DNA of 12,469 nt from Nitrospinaceae bacterium (GCA_012961055.1 DUAA01000186.1:1-12469), one strand, 5' to 3'. Counted from the stretch's first letter, positions 1 through 8,066 are shown. The notes: generated by a model from the letters alone, not told the origin. Numbers and translations are program-made.

Positions 1-1064
1 CCACAACCATTGTCCTTAACCTGAAGGACAATGTATTCATTTGAGTGGCTAAGCGCAACATAAACTTCGGTCGCCCCAGCATGGCGAACAATGTTGGTGA
101 GGGTCTCCTGAAAAATTCGGAACAAAGTCGTAGAACGTTCCAAGTCTATTTCTAATTCATTTAGATCATTCACGAATTCACATTTGATATTGGTCCGAGT
201 CATAAACTCTTTAACCTGCCAATTTATCGCCTCGCCAATACCCAGGTCATCTAGAATCGGTGGCCTGAGATCCATCGCAATTTTTTTGACTGCTTGAATA
301 GCATCATTACTCATTTCGAGAAGCTGAACTACGGACTTCTGGGTAGATGAATTAGAAGGAGAGAGTTTATTTTGCAGCAAAGAAAGTTCCAGTTTAATCG
401 TGGTCAGCAATTGACTGAGATGATCATGAACTTCCCGAGCTGTACGGGTCCTTTCCTCTTCGCGCACCTGTTCCAAACGCAGGTACAGGCTACGCAACTG
501 GTCAGACGAACGTTCACTTTCATCTTTAGCTTGTTTCCTTTCCAATACCCTTCCAAGTTGGGTTCCAATTTGCACCATGATATTGAGCATATCAGGGTCA
601 GGTTCCACCGCCTTGGGCGAAAAAAACTCCATCACTCCAACTACTTTTTTGCCAATCAGTATTGGAAACGCAAAACCAGATTTCACGCCAATATTTTTAG
701 CCAATTTCGCACGAGGAAAATTACTGTCTTTAGTCACATCAATGATCCAAGCCGGCTCACCGCTATTCAGTACTCGACCTGGCAAACCAACCCCTTCCCC
801 CAAAGGTGTCTCACTGGTAATTTTTTGGAACGTGTGAAATTGTCCAGGTGCCTCCACGTACCAAACGTTGGTAGGGAGGAGTCCATCTGAAGGATTTTCA
901 GAAGTCAAATAAAGGTGCCCCAACGGCCACTCGGCAAACTCGCAAACCTGGCGAATACAAAAACGCATGGTTTCAGCCACATCTCGGACCTCATTATTGG
1001 AAACCACCGCAATGGTGTTTATTAATAGGGAAGAATTTTTATGTTTTTTCGACTTTTTTTCCAT
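1..1064 (-). CDS. GAF-domain sensor histidine kinase (HisKA_3/HATPase), 3' end cut by window
   Basis: Open frame on the minus strand from ATG at 1064 through the left edge; 354 codons are visible. Residues about 25-170 read as a GAF domain (segments PLGEGVGLPGRVL and SGFAFPILIGKKVVGVMEFF). A charged coil at about 175-205 leads into the HisKA_3 dimerisation box, RTAREVHDHLSQ, with phospho-acceptor His213. An ATPase N box (ETLTNIVRHAGA, Asn324) follows, then the first bases of the G1 box (DNG at 351-353), where the window ends. No membrane segment or signal peptide is seen, so it should be a cytoplasmic sensor. The NarL/DegS-type layout normally pairs with a LuxR-type response regulator, which would lie outside the window; the ligand sensed by the GAF domain cannot be told. 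The start is the only ATG before an in-frame upstream stop and has a modest GGA-type ribosome site. Confidence 0.9.
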   Translation of the reverse strand, partial: MEKKSKKHKNSSLLINTIAVVSNNEVRDVAETMRFCIRQVCEFAEWPLGHLYLTSENPSDGLLPTNVWYVEAPGQFHTFQKITSETPLGEGVGLPGRVLNSGEPAWIIDVTKDSNFPRAKLAKNIGVKSGFAFPILIGKKVVGVMEFFSPKAVEPDPDMLNIMVQIGTQLGRVLERKQAKDESERSSDQLRSLYLRLEQVREEERTRTAREVHDHLSQLLTTIKLELSLLQNKLSPSNSSTQKSVVQLLEMSNDAIQAVKKIAMDLRPPILDDLGIGEAINWQVKEFMTRTNIKCEFVNDLNELEIDLERSTTLFRIFQETLTNIVRHAGATEVYVALSHSNEYIVLQVKDNGC

Positions 1065-1472
1065 AATTCCAACCAGCGGCTTTAGTAAAAGGTTAGATCA
1101 ACAAACTTCAAACTCATTCAACTCGGATAATTAATTACAAATTATTTCTTTTCATCAATTTAATTCAGCGATAAAAAGTAGCCGAACATGGTAGTAGTTG
1201 GTTTCCCCGGTGTCAATTTAAAAGCTGAAATAAAAATTGAACTGGTGCTACTTATTCTTCCCAAATAAAGAGGGTGGTTTAAACCTGAAAGAACGGTTTA
1301 TCCGGAAGGCCTTCCACAGAGTTTTCTTACGAATTATTCGGCATCCGAGTATTTCACCGGGAAGACTTGGAAACGTCAAAAAAGATTAATATTTCATCTC
1401 CAAACTGCCAAGCCCAGTTCACTCTTACTGGAAAAACAACATCCACTAAACTTCTTAATAGATAAATAAAAT
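1065..1472. other. Gene-poor gap between the kinase and the lipid operon
   Basis: About 400 AT-rich bases with no frame that looks like a real gene. The short minus-strand frame at 1354-1629 overlaps the end of the CDP-alcohol phosphotransferase out of frame and resembles no protein family. The gap should hold the kinase promoter (minus strand, just above 1064) and the 3' end of the lipid operon. I found no convincing rho-independent terminator and no strong promoter. Two perfect short palindromes stand out: GGTTTAAACC at 1276-1285 and GGAAGGCCTTCC at 1304-1315. Their role is unknown. Confidence 0.6.
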
Positions 1473-2324
1473 TTAGATTCTTCGGACAAAATAATGATGC
1501 ACTAATAAAGTCATAAAAAACTGAGCAGCCATAACGTAAGCGAAGGAAGTCAGATTGGACGGAAGGGTTCCAAGAATTGCAAACAAGGCAAGCAGGAAAA
1601 GTGGGAGGTCGAGCCCATTCCAACGCCAAAACATCAAAAGAGCTTTTATTTTCTCGTAACAGATCCTACGTTGATCAAGTGTCAAATCGGGTTGTATTTC
1701 TCGCACCCCTGCTTCCACTTGACGCAAGAAGTACCATTCACCGCGAAAAAATAATTGCTGTGCCTGTAAATAATAAAAATAAATCACCAGTATAGGAAGT
1801 TTTTTAACCCTGATTTTTTTGCAGGTATCTTGTATTTCTCTCTCCATGCCATCATAGCCATTCAAAATTAAGGTAGCCAGACTCTGCTTGCAATAATCAT
1901 AAGAGATGGCTCTGATAATAATCAGCCCTGCAATAAATTTCAAAACCTGTCCATGGTCAGGAAAACCTTTAATCAATCCATAAATCACCGCGAGATAAGC
2001 AAAGTAACCGGCTACACCATCAACCAACCTGCCCCATTCGCTGGCCATGCCCTTAGCCCGGGCTAATTGACCATCGACACAATCCAGCACTAAAGTGAGT
2101 TCCAACAGAACGCCTCCAACAACTAAAGCCGTCTGACTGGAAAAACTGAATGCGAAACCGGAAGCAAATCCCACCAGAACAGAAAAATATGTCACTTGAT
2201 TGGGTGTGATCGGGGTGTTTTTCAAATAACGTACAATCTGTTTCGCAATGGGATTTTGGATATAACGGTTGACCGGCTCGACCAAGTCTTCAAGTGCGTG
2301 CCCAGGTGTTTCAGGAAAACTCAT
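1473..2324 (-). CDS. CDP-alcohol phosphatidyltransferase family protein, fourth motif Asp replaced
   Basis: A 283-residue membrane protein with several hydrophobic segments (about 45-80, 100-120, 125-145 and 240-283). It belongs to the family that moves a phospho-alcohol from a CDP-activated donor onto an alcohol acceptor. The signature D-x2-D-G-x2-A-R-x8-G-x3-D-x3-D is present as D81, D84, G85, A88, R89, G98 and D102, but the position of the last Asp holds Gly106 (codon GGT, one base from GAT). That Asp is the presumed catalytic base in characterised members, so activity is uncertain. It is the last gene of the ceramide operon, 3 bases after the SDR stop, which makes a head-group transferase for a ceramide the most likely role. 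The substrates (inositol phosphate, ethanolamine or other) cannot be read from the sequence. A regular phospholipid synthase is the alternative. Confidence 0.82.
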   Translation of the reverse strand: MSFPETPGHALEDLVEPVNRYIQNPIAKQIVRYLKNTPITPNQVTYFSVLVGFASGFAFSFSSQTALVVGGVLLELTLVLDCVDGQLARAKGMASEWGRLVDGVAGYFAYLAVIYGLIKGFPDHGQVLKFIAGLIIIRAISYDYCKQSLATLILNGYDGMEREIQDTCKKIRVKKLPILVIYFYYLQAQQLFFRGEWYFLRQVEAGVREIQPDLTLDQRRICYEKIKALLMFWRWNGLDLPLFLLALFAILGTLPSNLTSFAYVMAAQFFMTLLVHHYFVRRI

Positions 2325-2327
2325 TTT

Positions 2328-3335
2328 TTACAACCATTTTTGTTGTTGATACCATTGAATCGTCTTAGCCAATCCTCGACTCAAATCATATTGAGGCTCA
2401 AACCCTAACTCTTTAAAAAACTTTTTCGACGAAGCCGACCATGAGCTTTGTTGGATATCAATCATTCTTTGCCGATCAAAAAGGGCTGGCTTTGAACTGA
2501 AACTGGCCCAAGCCTCAAAGAGCAGGGCTGCAGGGACTAGTATTCCTTCGGGAACCTTCAAGGTTTTCAACTTAACACCAAAAATCCGCGCACACTCTAC
2601 TGCAACTTGTTCCCAGTCGTGAATCTGGCCATCGGTAACAAAAAATCTGGAACCTCTCTGCCTAGAAGGGTGGGAAGCAATAAGTATAGCTTTGACCAGA
2701 TCAGCAACATAAACCAAAGAAATCTTTTTTCCTGCTTGGCCAATTTGAAGACCCCACCCTCTTTGAACCAGCTTGATAAAAGTAAAGAAGTTTTCCTCTC
2801 TGGGACCATACACCACGGGAGGACGTAAAACAGTTATAGGGAGAGACTCCGAAAAGTGTAAAGCAATTTCTTCTCCCGCAAGTTTGGACTGCCCATAATA
2901 GGTCAATGGCCTGCAAGGGGTTTTTTCATCAACTAGTCCTCCTTCAGGGCTTGGACCGGTCGATGCCAAACTACTCAAATGAATGATGCCTTTGACACGC
3001 CCTGATCGTTTCTGCAATTGCTCGTACAGGTGCAAGCAGGCAGTGGCGTTGACTCTGAAAAATGCAGAGCGGGATTTCGCAAGGGTCAATCCTGCGCAAT
3101 GGAAGACAAAATCGATGTCCTCCAAACCAGGGATATTAAAATCGGCTTGCGTCAGATCCACTCTATGAAGATGCACTCTGGAAGAATCCAACCATTTAAG
3201 GTCAGAGGATTGCCTCACCAGACCATGCACCATGCAACCGGAAGCTAAAAGCTGGTCCACCAAATGGCTGCCAATAAAGCCATTGGCACCGGTCACTAGG
3301 ACTGTAGCACCTTTAAGGTGTGATAGATCGTTCAT
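2328..3335 (-). CDS. cerR: NAD(P)-dependent extended SDR, probable ceramide reductase (CerR-like)
   Basis: A 335-residue protein. The Rossmann motif TGANGFIG at residues 15-22 binds NAD(P). The SDR active site is visible as the SS pair at 121-122 and YYGQSK with Tyr147 and Lys151; LRPPVVYGPRE is typical of the extended SDR (epimerase/dehydratase, 3-beta-HSD-like) group. In Caulobacter an enzyme of this class reduces the 3-keto group of ketoceramide to dihydroceramide. The assignment here rests on its place directly after the acyltransferase and synthase. The frame is open up to 3449, but the ATG at 3335 puts the Rossmann strand near the N-terminus as in the family. The extra 38 residues of the longer frame lie inside the upstream gene. 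The chosen start overlaps the upstream stop by 23 bases, suggesting translational coupling. A nucleotide-sugar epimerase is the alternative. Confidence 0.82.
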   Translation of the reverse strand: MNDLSHLKGATVLVTGANGFIGSHLVDQLLASGCMVHGLVRQSSDLKWLDSSRVHLHRVDLTQADFNIPGLEDIDFVFHCAGLTLAKSRSAFFRVNATACLHLYEQLQKRSGRVKGIIHLSSLASTGPSPEGGLVDEKTPCRPLTYYGQSKLAGEEIALHFSESLPITVLRPPVVYGPREENFFTFIKLVQRGWGLQIGQAGKKISLVYVADLVKAILIASHPSRQRGSRFFVTDGQIHDWEQVAVECARIFGVKLKTLKVPEGILVPAALLFEAWASFSSKPALFDRQRMIDIQQSSWSASSKKFFKELGFEPQYDLSRGLAKTIQWYQQQKWL

Positions 3336-4428
3336 ATATTCGATGTCTCTTATATATTTCTCCACCAATCCGGTGCATAGGGTCGATAATACTTTTGTTA
3401 TCCGCCAGCAACCAGGACATCTCACACCATTTAATATTTTTTGCCACAAATAATTCTAGAGTTTCATAATAAAACCACGCATCAATGCCCAGCCTACGAA
3501 ATTTCTTCTTGACTCCAAGCATCGGCACACGGAAAACGTCAATTTTATTTTTCTTCCATAAGAATCGAGCCCACCCAAAGGGTAAGAGTCTTCCATCCAA
3601 ATCTTTGAAAATCTGGTTGACATCGGGTAGGGCCAATGAAAATCCTGCCGGTTCGCCATTGACTTCAGCTATCAAACAAAATTCTGGTCGCACGATGGTT
3701 TTCATTTCCCTCGCAGAAAACTCAAATTCTTTGCGAGTCATAGGTACAAACCCCCAATTCTTGTCCCATGCCGAGTTATAAATATCCCAAAGAATGAGAA
3801 GCTCCTTATCAAAGCGGCCGAGATCCAAACACCTGACGGTAAAACGATTTCTTTGCTTCAGTTTTACTGCGACCCGTTTCAGATAATCCGGAACCTTAAT
3901 CGGGTCGATTTTAAAGGACACAATATCCTGGGCTTGTCGCAAGCCCCATGCCTCAAAATGTTTTCCATAATATTCCGGGTTATACGGGATGCCAAACATC
4001 GTGGGAGAATCAAATCCTTCTATGAGCAAACCACATTCGTGATTGGTCGATAGGTTCATCGGCCCCATAAAACGGGAAAACCCTCTCTCCTGACACCATT
4101 CATAAGCCTTATCCAACAAAAGACAGGAGATAGTTGGATCTTCCATCGACTCAAACATACCGAACATGCCAACAGGTTCCAAATGAAAACCCTGATAGTT
4201 CCTGTCATGAGTTAGAGCAATCCTTCCCACCGGAGAACAGTTATCATCCACCGCCAGAAATAGGTCAACCTCAGCATGTTCAAAAAAGGGATTGATGTCA
4301 GGATTTAGAAAATGTTTACGTTCCTGAATGAGAGGAGGAACCCAGCATGGATGGTCTTTATAAATTTTCCAAGGGAGGAGGATAAACCGTTCCAGGTCCT
4401 GACGGGTTTCAACCTTAATAAGGCTCAT
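3313..4428 (-). CDS. bcerS: GNAT-fold acyltransferase, probable bacterial ceramide synthase (bCerS-like)
   Basis: A 371-residue soluble protein of the GNAT-like acyltransferase group. Recognisable family stretches are FFEHAEVDLFLAV (48-60), VGMFGMFES (86-94), GPMNLSTNHECGLL (122-135) and IPYNPEYY (147-154), with a second, more divergent GNAT-like half at about 180-371. Members of this family were shown in Caulobacter to N-acylate the sphingoid base with acyl-CoA, making them unrelated analogues of eukaryotic ceramide synthases. The start codon shares one base with the stop of the synthase upstream (TAATG at 4430-4426), a classic coupled junction, and the gene overlaps the SDR downstream. This synthase-acyltransferase-reductase order strongly supports the role. 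Without that context it would only be called a GNAT family protein. Confidence 0.83.
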   Translation of the reverse strand: MSLIKVETRQDLERFILLPWKIYKDHPCWVPPLIQERKHFLNPDINPFFEHAEVDLFLAVDDNCSPVGRIALTHDRNYQGFHLEPVGMFGMFESMEDPTISCLLLDKAYEWCQERGFSRFMGPMNLSTNHECGLLIEGFDSPTMFGIPYNPEYYGKHFEAWGLRQAQDIVSFKIDPIKVPDYLKRVAVKLKQRNRFTVRCLDLGRFDKELLILWDIYNSAWDKNWGFVPMTRKEFEFSAREMKTIVRPEFCLIAEVNGEPAGFSLALPDVNQIFKDLDGRLLPFGWARFLWKKNKIDVFRVPMLGVKKKFRRLGIDAWFYYETLELFVAKNIKWCEMSWLLADNKSIIDPMHRIGGEIYKRHRIYERSITP

Positions 4429-5762
4429 TATTCCTTGGGAAGGATACCCAGTTTAAGTCCCAGTCTTTTGAATGAACCCAGAACTTTATCAAGATCATTT
4501 TGGTTGTGAACAGAGGTATAACTGGTGCGAATCATGGCATTGAGAGGCGGCACAACCGGTGATACCGCGACACCGGCAAAAATCCCATCATCAAACAGGA
4601 GCCTGTTCAAATAAAGTGTCAGGGCTTCTTCTCCAATTTGAATGGGAACAATGGGGATAGAGTTGTTATTAACTTGAAAACCCATATCAAAAAAACCCCT
4701 CTTGATATAGGCGGTATTCTCTCGTAACTGGTTGATCCGTTCCGGCTCATTGATCATGATCTCCAGACCGGCAATGACTCCAGCCACCGATGCAGGAGGC
4801 AAAGCTGCAGTAAAAATAAAAGCTGAGGCTTTGTGCCGAATAAATTCTACAATTTCGGACTTTGCAGAAATAAACCCACCAATGGAACCCAGACTTTTGG
4901 AAAAAGTTCCCATATAAACATCTATTTCATCTTCCAGACTGTAGTAACTGCCAACGCCCTTACCGTGTTCACCTAATACACCCAGGCCGTGAGCTTCATC
5001 CACCATGACGCTGGCACCATGGTCTTTAGCAAGCTTGACGATTGCAGGAAGATTGGCAATATCACCGCTCATACTAAATACGCTGTCGGTGATAATAATT
5101 TTACCTTCAACATCCGAATGTTTTTTTAAATAATATTCCAGATGGTCCATATCATTATGATGATACCGAACTGTCTTTCCCTGTGCCACGCTGCACCCTT
5201 CATAAATACTTGCATGGTTCTCCCGGTCAGAAAAGGCGATGTCCCTTCTACCTAGCAAACAGGAGATAGTTCCTTGGTTCGCTTGGAACCCAGTGGACAT
5301 GACAATGGCATCTTCCCTATCTAGGAAAGAGGAAAGCTCCCTTTCCAGAATTTTATGTAAATTGAACGTACCATTGAGAAAGCGGCTACCCGTGCATCCA
5401 ATACCGAATTTTTCCAATGCATCCCGGGCGGCTGCAATTACGCGGGGCTCTTGGGCCAACCCTAAATAATTATTAGTGGAGACAGAAATAGCTTCCTTCC
5501 CGTCAATGACAACATGGCACCCATCGATCTCCTGAATTTCCTTAAAATAAGGATAAATCCCTAATTCCTTTGCTTGCTCAGGAGCAAAATAGCCAAAACA
5601 TTTCGACAGGATCCCTTTATCTTTACCGGTAGGTGAATGCAAATGAGAATTTTCGAAATCAAATTTCTCTTTTAATAAGGAAACAATTTTATTCCTTCTC
5701 AAATGAGGGGGTTCTCCATCCTCTTTTCCAAAATCATCAAGTAAAGTGAAAGGTTTTTTCAT
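4428..5762 (-). CDS. spt: Serine palmitoyltransferase-type alpha-oxoamine synthase
   Basis: A 444-residue PLP enzyme of the alpha-oxoamine synthase family, which condenses an amino acid with an acyl thioester and releases CO2. In this context serine plus a long acyl chain would give 3-ketosphinganine, the first step to ceramide. Visible landmarks are NNYLGL (97-102), GCTGSRFLNGT (122-132), the PLP-stacking His183 in NHAS, VDEAHGLG (254-261; Asp255 and His258) and the PLP lysine Lys289 in GTFSKSLGSIGGF. The region PYFKEI (71-76) marks where the common family fold begins. About 60-65 extra residues, charged and without a signal peptide, precede it, making the protein longer than the roughly 400-residue Sphingomonas enzyme. 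A ribosome site GGTGAG sits about 7 bases before the ATG. Glycine acetyltransferase (Kbl) or BioF are the related alternatives; the neighbours favour Spt. Confidence 0.87.
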   Translation of the reverse strand: MKKPFTLLDDFGKEDGEPPHLRRNKIVSLLKEKFDFENSHLHSPTGKDKGILSKCFGYFAPEQAKELGIYPYFKEIQEIDGCHVVIDGKEAISVSTNNYLGLAQEPRVIAAARDALEKFGIGCTGSRFLNGTFNLHKILERELSSFLDREDAIVMSTGFQANQGTISCLLGRRDIAFSDRENHASIYEGCSVAQGKTVRYHHNDMDHLEYYLKKHSDVEGKIIITDSVFSMSGDIANLPAIVKLAKDHGASVMVDEAHGLGVLGEHGKGVGSYYSLEDEIDVYMGTFSKSLGSIGGFISAKSEIVEFIRHKASAFIFTAALPPASVAGVIAGLEIMINEPERINQLRENTAYIKRGFFDMGFQVNNNSIPIVPIQIGEEALTLYLNRLLFDDGIFAGVAVSPVVPPLNAMIRTSYTSVHNQNDLDKVLGSFKRLGLKLGILPKE

Positions 5763-5808
5763 TATTTTCTCACCAGTATTTCTTTTGAGTTAAACCTTTA
5801 ACTAATGA

Positions 5809-6862
5809 TTAATTTCCAGCGTGTTTCCACAACTGGTTCAGCGCAGGAAGCAACCCTGAACAAACAGTCTGAGCGTATAGGGAATTTTTGCCTTGGTCCT
5901 GAATCAATCGTCGATGAGCCTTCCCTAATGCGTGATAAGGTAAGTCGGGAAAAAGATGATGCGTGGCATGATAACGAAGTCCTACTGGAGCCCATAAGGG
6001 AGTCATCCATCCACGCCCAGAAATATTGACCGAGTCTAGCATTTGGGTTGAATAGCTCACCACATTGCCCTCGGGGTTCTGGTAGCGATGAGCGGCCAAG
6101 GTTCTAACAGAGTTAACCATAAAAATCAAAGCACTAACACAATACCACAGGATTAAAAACAGTGCTGGAATAATTCCAATTAGGAGGGACGTAATAAAGA
6201 CCCAAGCTGTAAGACACCCAAAAAACTCCTGAACTTTCCAACTCTCCGAGTTTTTCCAGGAAGACTCCGGTCGTTGGTAATCAAAATCAATACTCAACGC
6301 TGACATTCTGGTCATCAAAAATGTTCTAATTCTTTTGTTGATCATGGATAACGGTGTTAACACCGAAAACCTCACCAGGAATATGATCGGAACCAAAAAC
6401 GAAAAAAGCACGTGAATGATAATCCAACGCCTGTTATTTAAAGCAAAGGGGAAATATTCCCCATCTTTTTCTGTCCCATAGAAATTTTGTTTATGATGAT
6501 CAAAGTGAACCGACTGATAAAGAAAAGCGGGGACCATTAAAGGAAATCCACAAACCGTATTCCAGACCCAACGGAAGACCTTAAATGTACCCTTTTTGAA
6601 ATGCGCAATCTCATGAATGAATAACACCGCGCGAGATAACAACAAATAAAACTTGCTGGAAAGATAAATTGGGAGAATTCAGAGCCATTGCAAAAACTCC
6701 CCATCCTATGAGAGCACTGGTTAAAAAATCAAACCAGTAAATAACGGGACGGGGACGAAAAAGATCTTTCACCTGCTCCCTCGCCTTGGTTACCAAAAAT
6801 TCTTCCCGCACCTGAGGAAAATTTTCAGAGGCCTGTTCTGTTAACACAGTAGTCCTAGCCAC
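5809..6862 (-). pseudogene. Membrane fatty acid desaturase/hydroxylase, split by a frameshift
   Basis: Two frames together make one desaturase. Frame one runs from GTG at 6862 to a stop at 6611-6613 (83 codons; membrane segment about 41-60). Frame two continues to 5809 with all three His boxes: HEIAH, HFDHH and HATHH. Joined at about 6628-6633 the product would be near 351 residues with boxes at about 84-88, 120-124 and 299-303, the usual di-iron desaturase pattern with hydrophobic segments between boxes two and three. The break lies in a CGCGCG tract; loss of one CG unit there explains it exactly and would restore ISRAVLFIHEIAH. It may be a true mutation, a switchable site or a sequence error. 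The gene starts 12 bases after the DksA-like stop. An AGGA site (on the minus strand) fits a GTG five codons later (6847) better than the first GTG. The substrate is probably an acyl or sphingoid chain, by context only. Confidence 0.82.
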
Positions 6863-6874
6863 AATGAAGGATTG

Positions 6875-7213
6875 TTATTTTTTTTCTGCACAGGATACGC
6901 ACAACACATTTTCCGGCATGAGCATTATGCGGCCGGGAGGAATGGGGTTGCAACAACGAACACATATGCCAAAACTCGGCAAGTCTACCTTGCCAAGGGC
7001 TTTCTCAAGCTTGACTAATTTTGATCGAGTAGAATTTAGCGAAGCCTCGCTAATAGCCTGACTATTGATCGCCTCCATTCGAGTGAGACGGCCAATAGCG
7101 TTATCAGGAGCAACCGGTTTAGAGGTAAAAGAAAAACTTTCGATCAGATACTTTTGCACCTTGATCTCTTCAAGAATTTTCTTTTTAAGTTCCGCTCTAC
7201 TTCCATCATCCAT
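6875..7213 (-). CDS. DksA/TraR-type C4 zinc-finger protein
   Basis: A 112-residue protein. An N-terminal charged helix (RAELKKKILEEIKVQ) and a second helix around the motif PVAPDNAIGRLTRMEAI form the coiled-coil arm of the DksA/TraR superfamily. The C-terminus carries the C4 zinc finger CVRCC...LCVSC, with the usual CxxC-x17-CxxC spacing. Family members bind in the secondary channel of RNA polymerase and change transcription, but small solo members like this are mostly uncharacterised, so a regulatory role is inferred. The frame is open to 7333, but ATG 7213 has a clean AGGA site six bases upstream and begins the protein just before the family's first helix. The longer start would overlap the methyltransferase. 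It sits between a methyltransferase and a lipid desaturase in the same transcript, an unexpected neighbourhood. Confidence 0.85.
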   Translation of the reverse strand: MDDGSRAELKKKILEEIKVQKYLIESFSFTSKPVAPDNAIGRLTRMEAINSQAISEASLNSTRSKLVKLEKALGKVDLPSFGICVRCCNPIPPGRIMLMPENVLCVSCAEKK

Positions 7214-7219
7214 GCACGA

Positions 7220-7223
7220 TCCT
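7220..7223 (-). promoter_or_regulatory. Ribosome binding site deciding the DksA-like start
   Basis: Minus-strand AGGA, six bases before ATG 7213. It selects the 112-residue product over the longer frame beginning at 7333, whose extra 40 residues lie mostly within the preceding gene and show no family similarity. Confidence 0.6.
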
Positions 7224-7245
7224 ACCATAATGTACAAATATCGGA

Positions 7246-8034
7246 CTATTTTTGAACAGGAAGGAATCCAGACATGGCACATCTTTGTGCAAACAACGGC
7301 GTGAAGCGCTCTATATCCTGGGACAGCTCGCACATAAATTCACTTGCCAGATCCTGATCTTCAAAACATTCGTAAATATCATCCAGAAACCCACCGCGTA
7401 AAAGTGGGTGCTCCAGAAAATTTAGGCCCGGCCCTGTATGAATTTCCAAAGGCCACTCGGTCACCTCCACCTGCTCCAAACCCAGTTCCTTCAGCCATTG
7501 ATTTGCCTGGGTGGCAGAAGGACGTTCCTCTATATATTCAGCCAAAGCCTTTCGCTCTCTAGTATAATTACCGCGCTTCATCTCCTCATCCACACAATTC
7601 CATAAAGAGTCAAACGTACCTAACGATGGAAAAGTAAGAACAATTTGTCCACCTGGCTTTAAGAACTTGATCAAACTGGTCAGAGCCTCAAAACGGTTCG
7701 GACGAAAAAACATGAATGACAGGTTCCCGGTAATACGGTCAAATTGGGGAAGCGTCAAGGGTAAAAAACGCATATCTCCGACTTCAAACTGCAACCAGGG
7801 CATATGCTTGCCTTGGATTGAGCGGGATCGCAACACCTGCCCCTGATGGATGTCTACCGCCAAAACACTCCCCTGATCTCCGACCTGCTCGGCCATATGA
7901 AACGCTGGGATTCCTCCTCCCGCAGCAATATCTAACACCGTGTCACCAGGTTGAAGTTTCAAGTGGTGCATCAATATTTTCGCAAAAGGAGTGGACCATG
8001 GATCGGTTTCGGGCAAAGGCCAAGATGGTGTCAT
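7246..8034 (-). CDS. Class I SAM-dependent methyltransferase
   Basis: A 262-residue soluble protein with the Rossmann-like methyltransferase core at about 30-140. Motif I is TVLDIAAGGGIPAFHMA (32-48), the acidic SAM-ribose ligand lies in VLAVDIH (Asp61), motif GDMRFLPL (86-93) contacts the adenine, and FLKPGGQIVLTF (124-135) is the typical strand-4/5 region of UbiE/methyltransf_11 relatives. The C-terminal third is unlike anything I can name and probably sets the substrate. A strong AGAGGA site precedes the ATG. It is the first gene of the seven-gene minus-strand run and starts 76 bases from the divergent cbiX. The substrate is unknown; both a lipid head group and a small molecule are possible. 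Confidence 0.85.
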   Translation of the reverse strand: MTPSWPLPETDPWSTPFAKILMHHLKLQPGDTVLDIAAGGGIPAFHMAEQVGDQGSVLAVDIHQGQVLRSRSIQGKHMPWLQFEVGDMRFLPLTLPQFDRITGNLSFMFFRPNRFEALTSLIKFLKPGGQIVLTFPSLGTFDSLWNCVDEEMKRGNYTRERKALAEYIEERPSATQANQWLKELGLEQVEVTEWPLEIHTGPGLNFLEHPLLRGGFLDDIYECFEDQDLASEFMCELSQDIERFTPLFAQRCAMSGFLPVQK

Positions 8035-8066
8035 AATTTTCCTCTAAATATTTATTCGTTTCCCGG

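Noticed and set aside
372..890. 172-codon plus-strand frame over the kinase gene
   Set aside because: It is antisense to the GAF/HisKA_3 kinase, whose domains and catalytic motifs are clear; the plus-strand product resembles nothing.
1354..1629. Minus-strand 91-codon frame at the lipid operon end
   Set aside because: Mostly out-of-frame overlap with the phosphotransferase gene; no ribosome site or recognisable family.
3336..3449. N-terminal extension of the SDR to the upstream ATG at 3449
   Set aside because: The added 38 residues lie inside the acyltransferase coding region and precede the Rossmann motif without family similarity; ATG 3335 is the natural start.
6611..6862. An independent 83-residue membrane protein
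   Set aside because: Its sequence continues seamlessly into the desaturase in another frame, so it is the N-terminal part of a frameshifted gene.
7214..7333. Longer start for the DksA-like protein
   Set aside because: It would overlap the methyltransferase gene; ATG 7213 has a good ribosome site and begins at the family's first helix.
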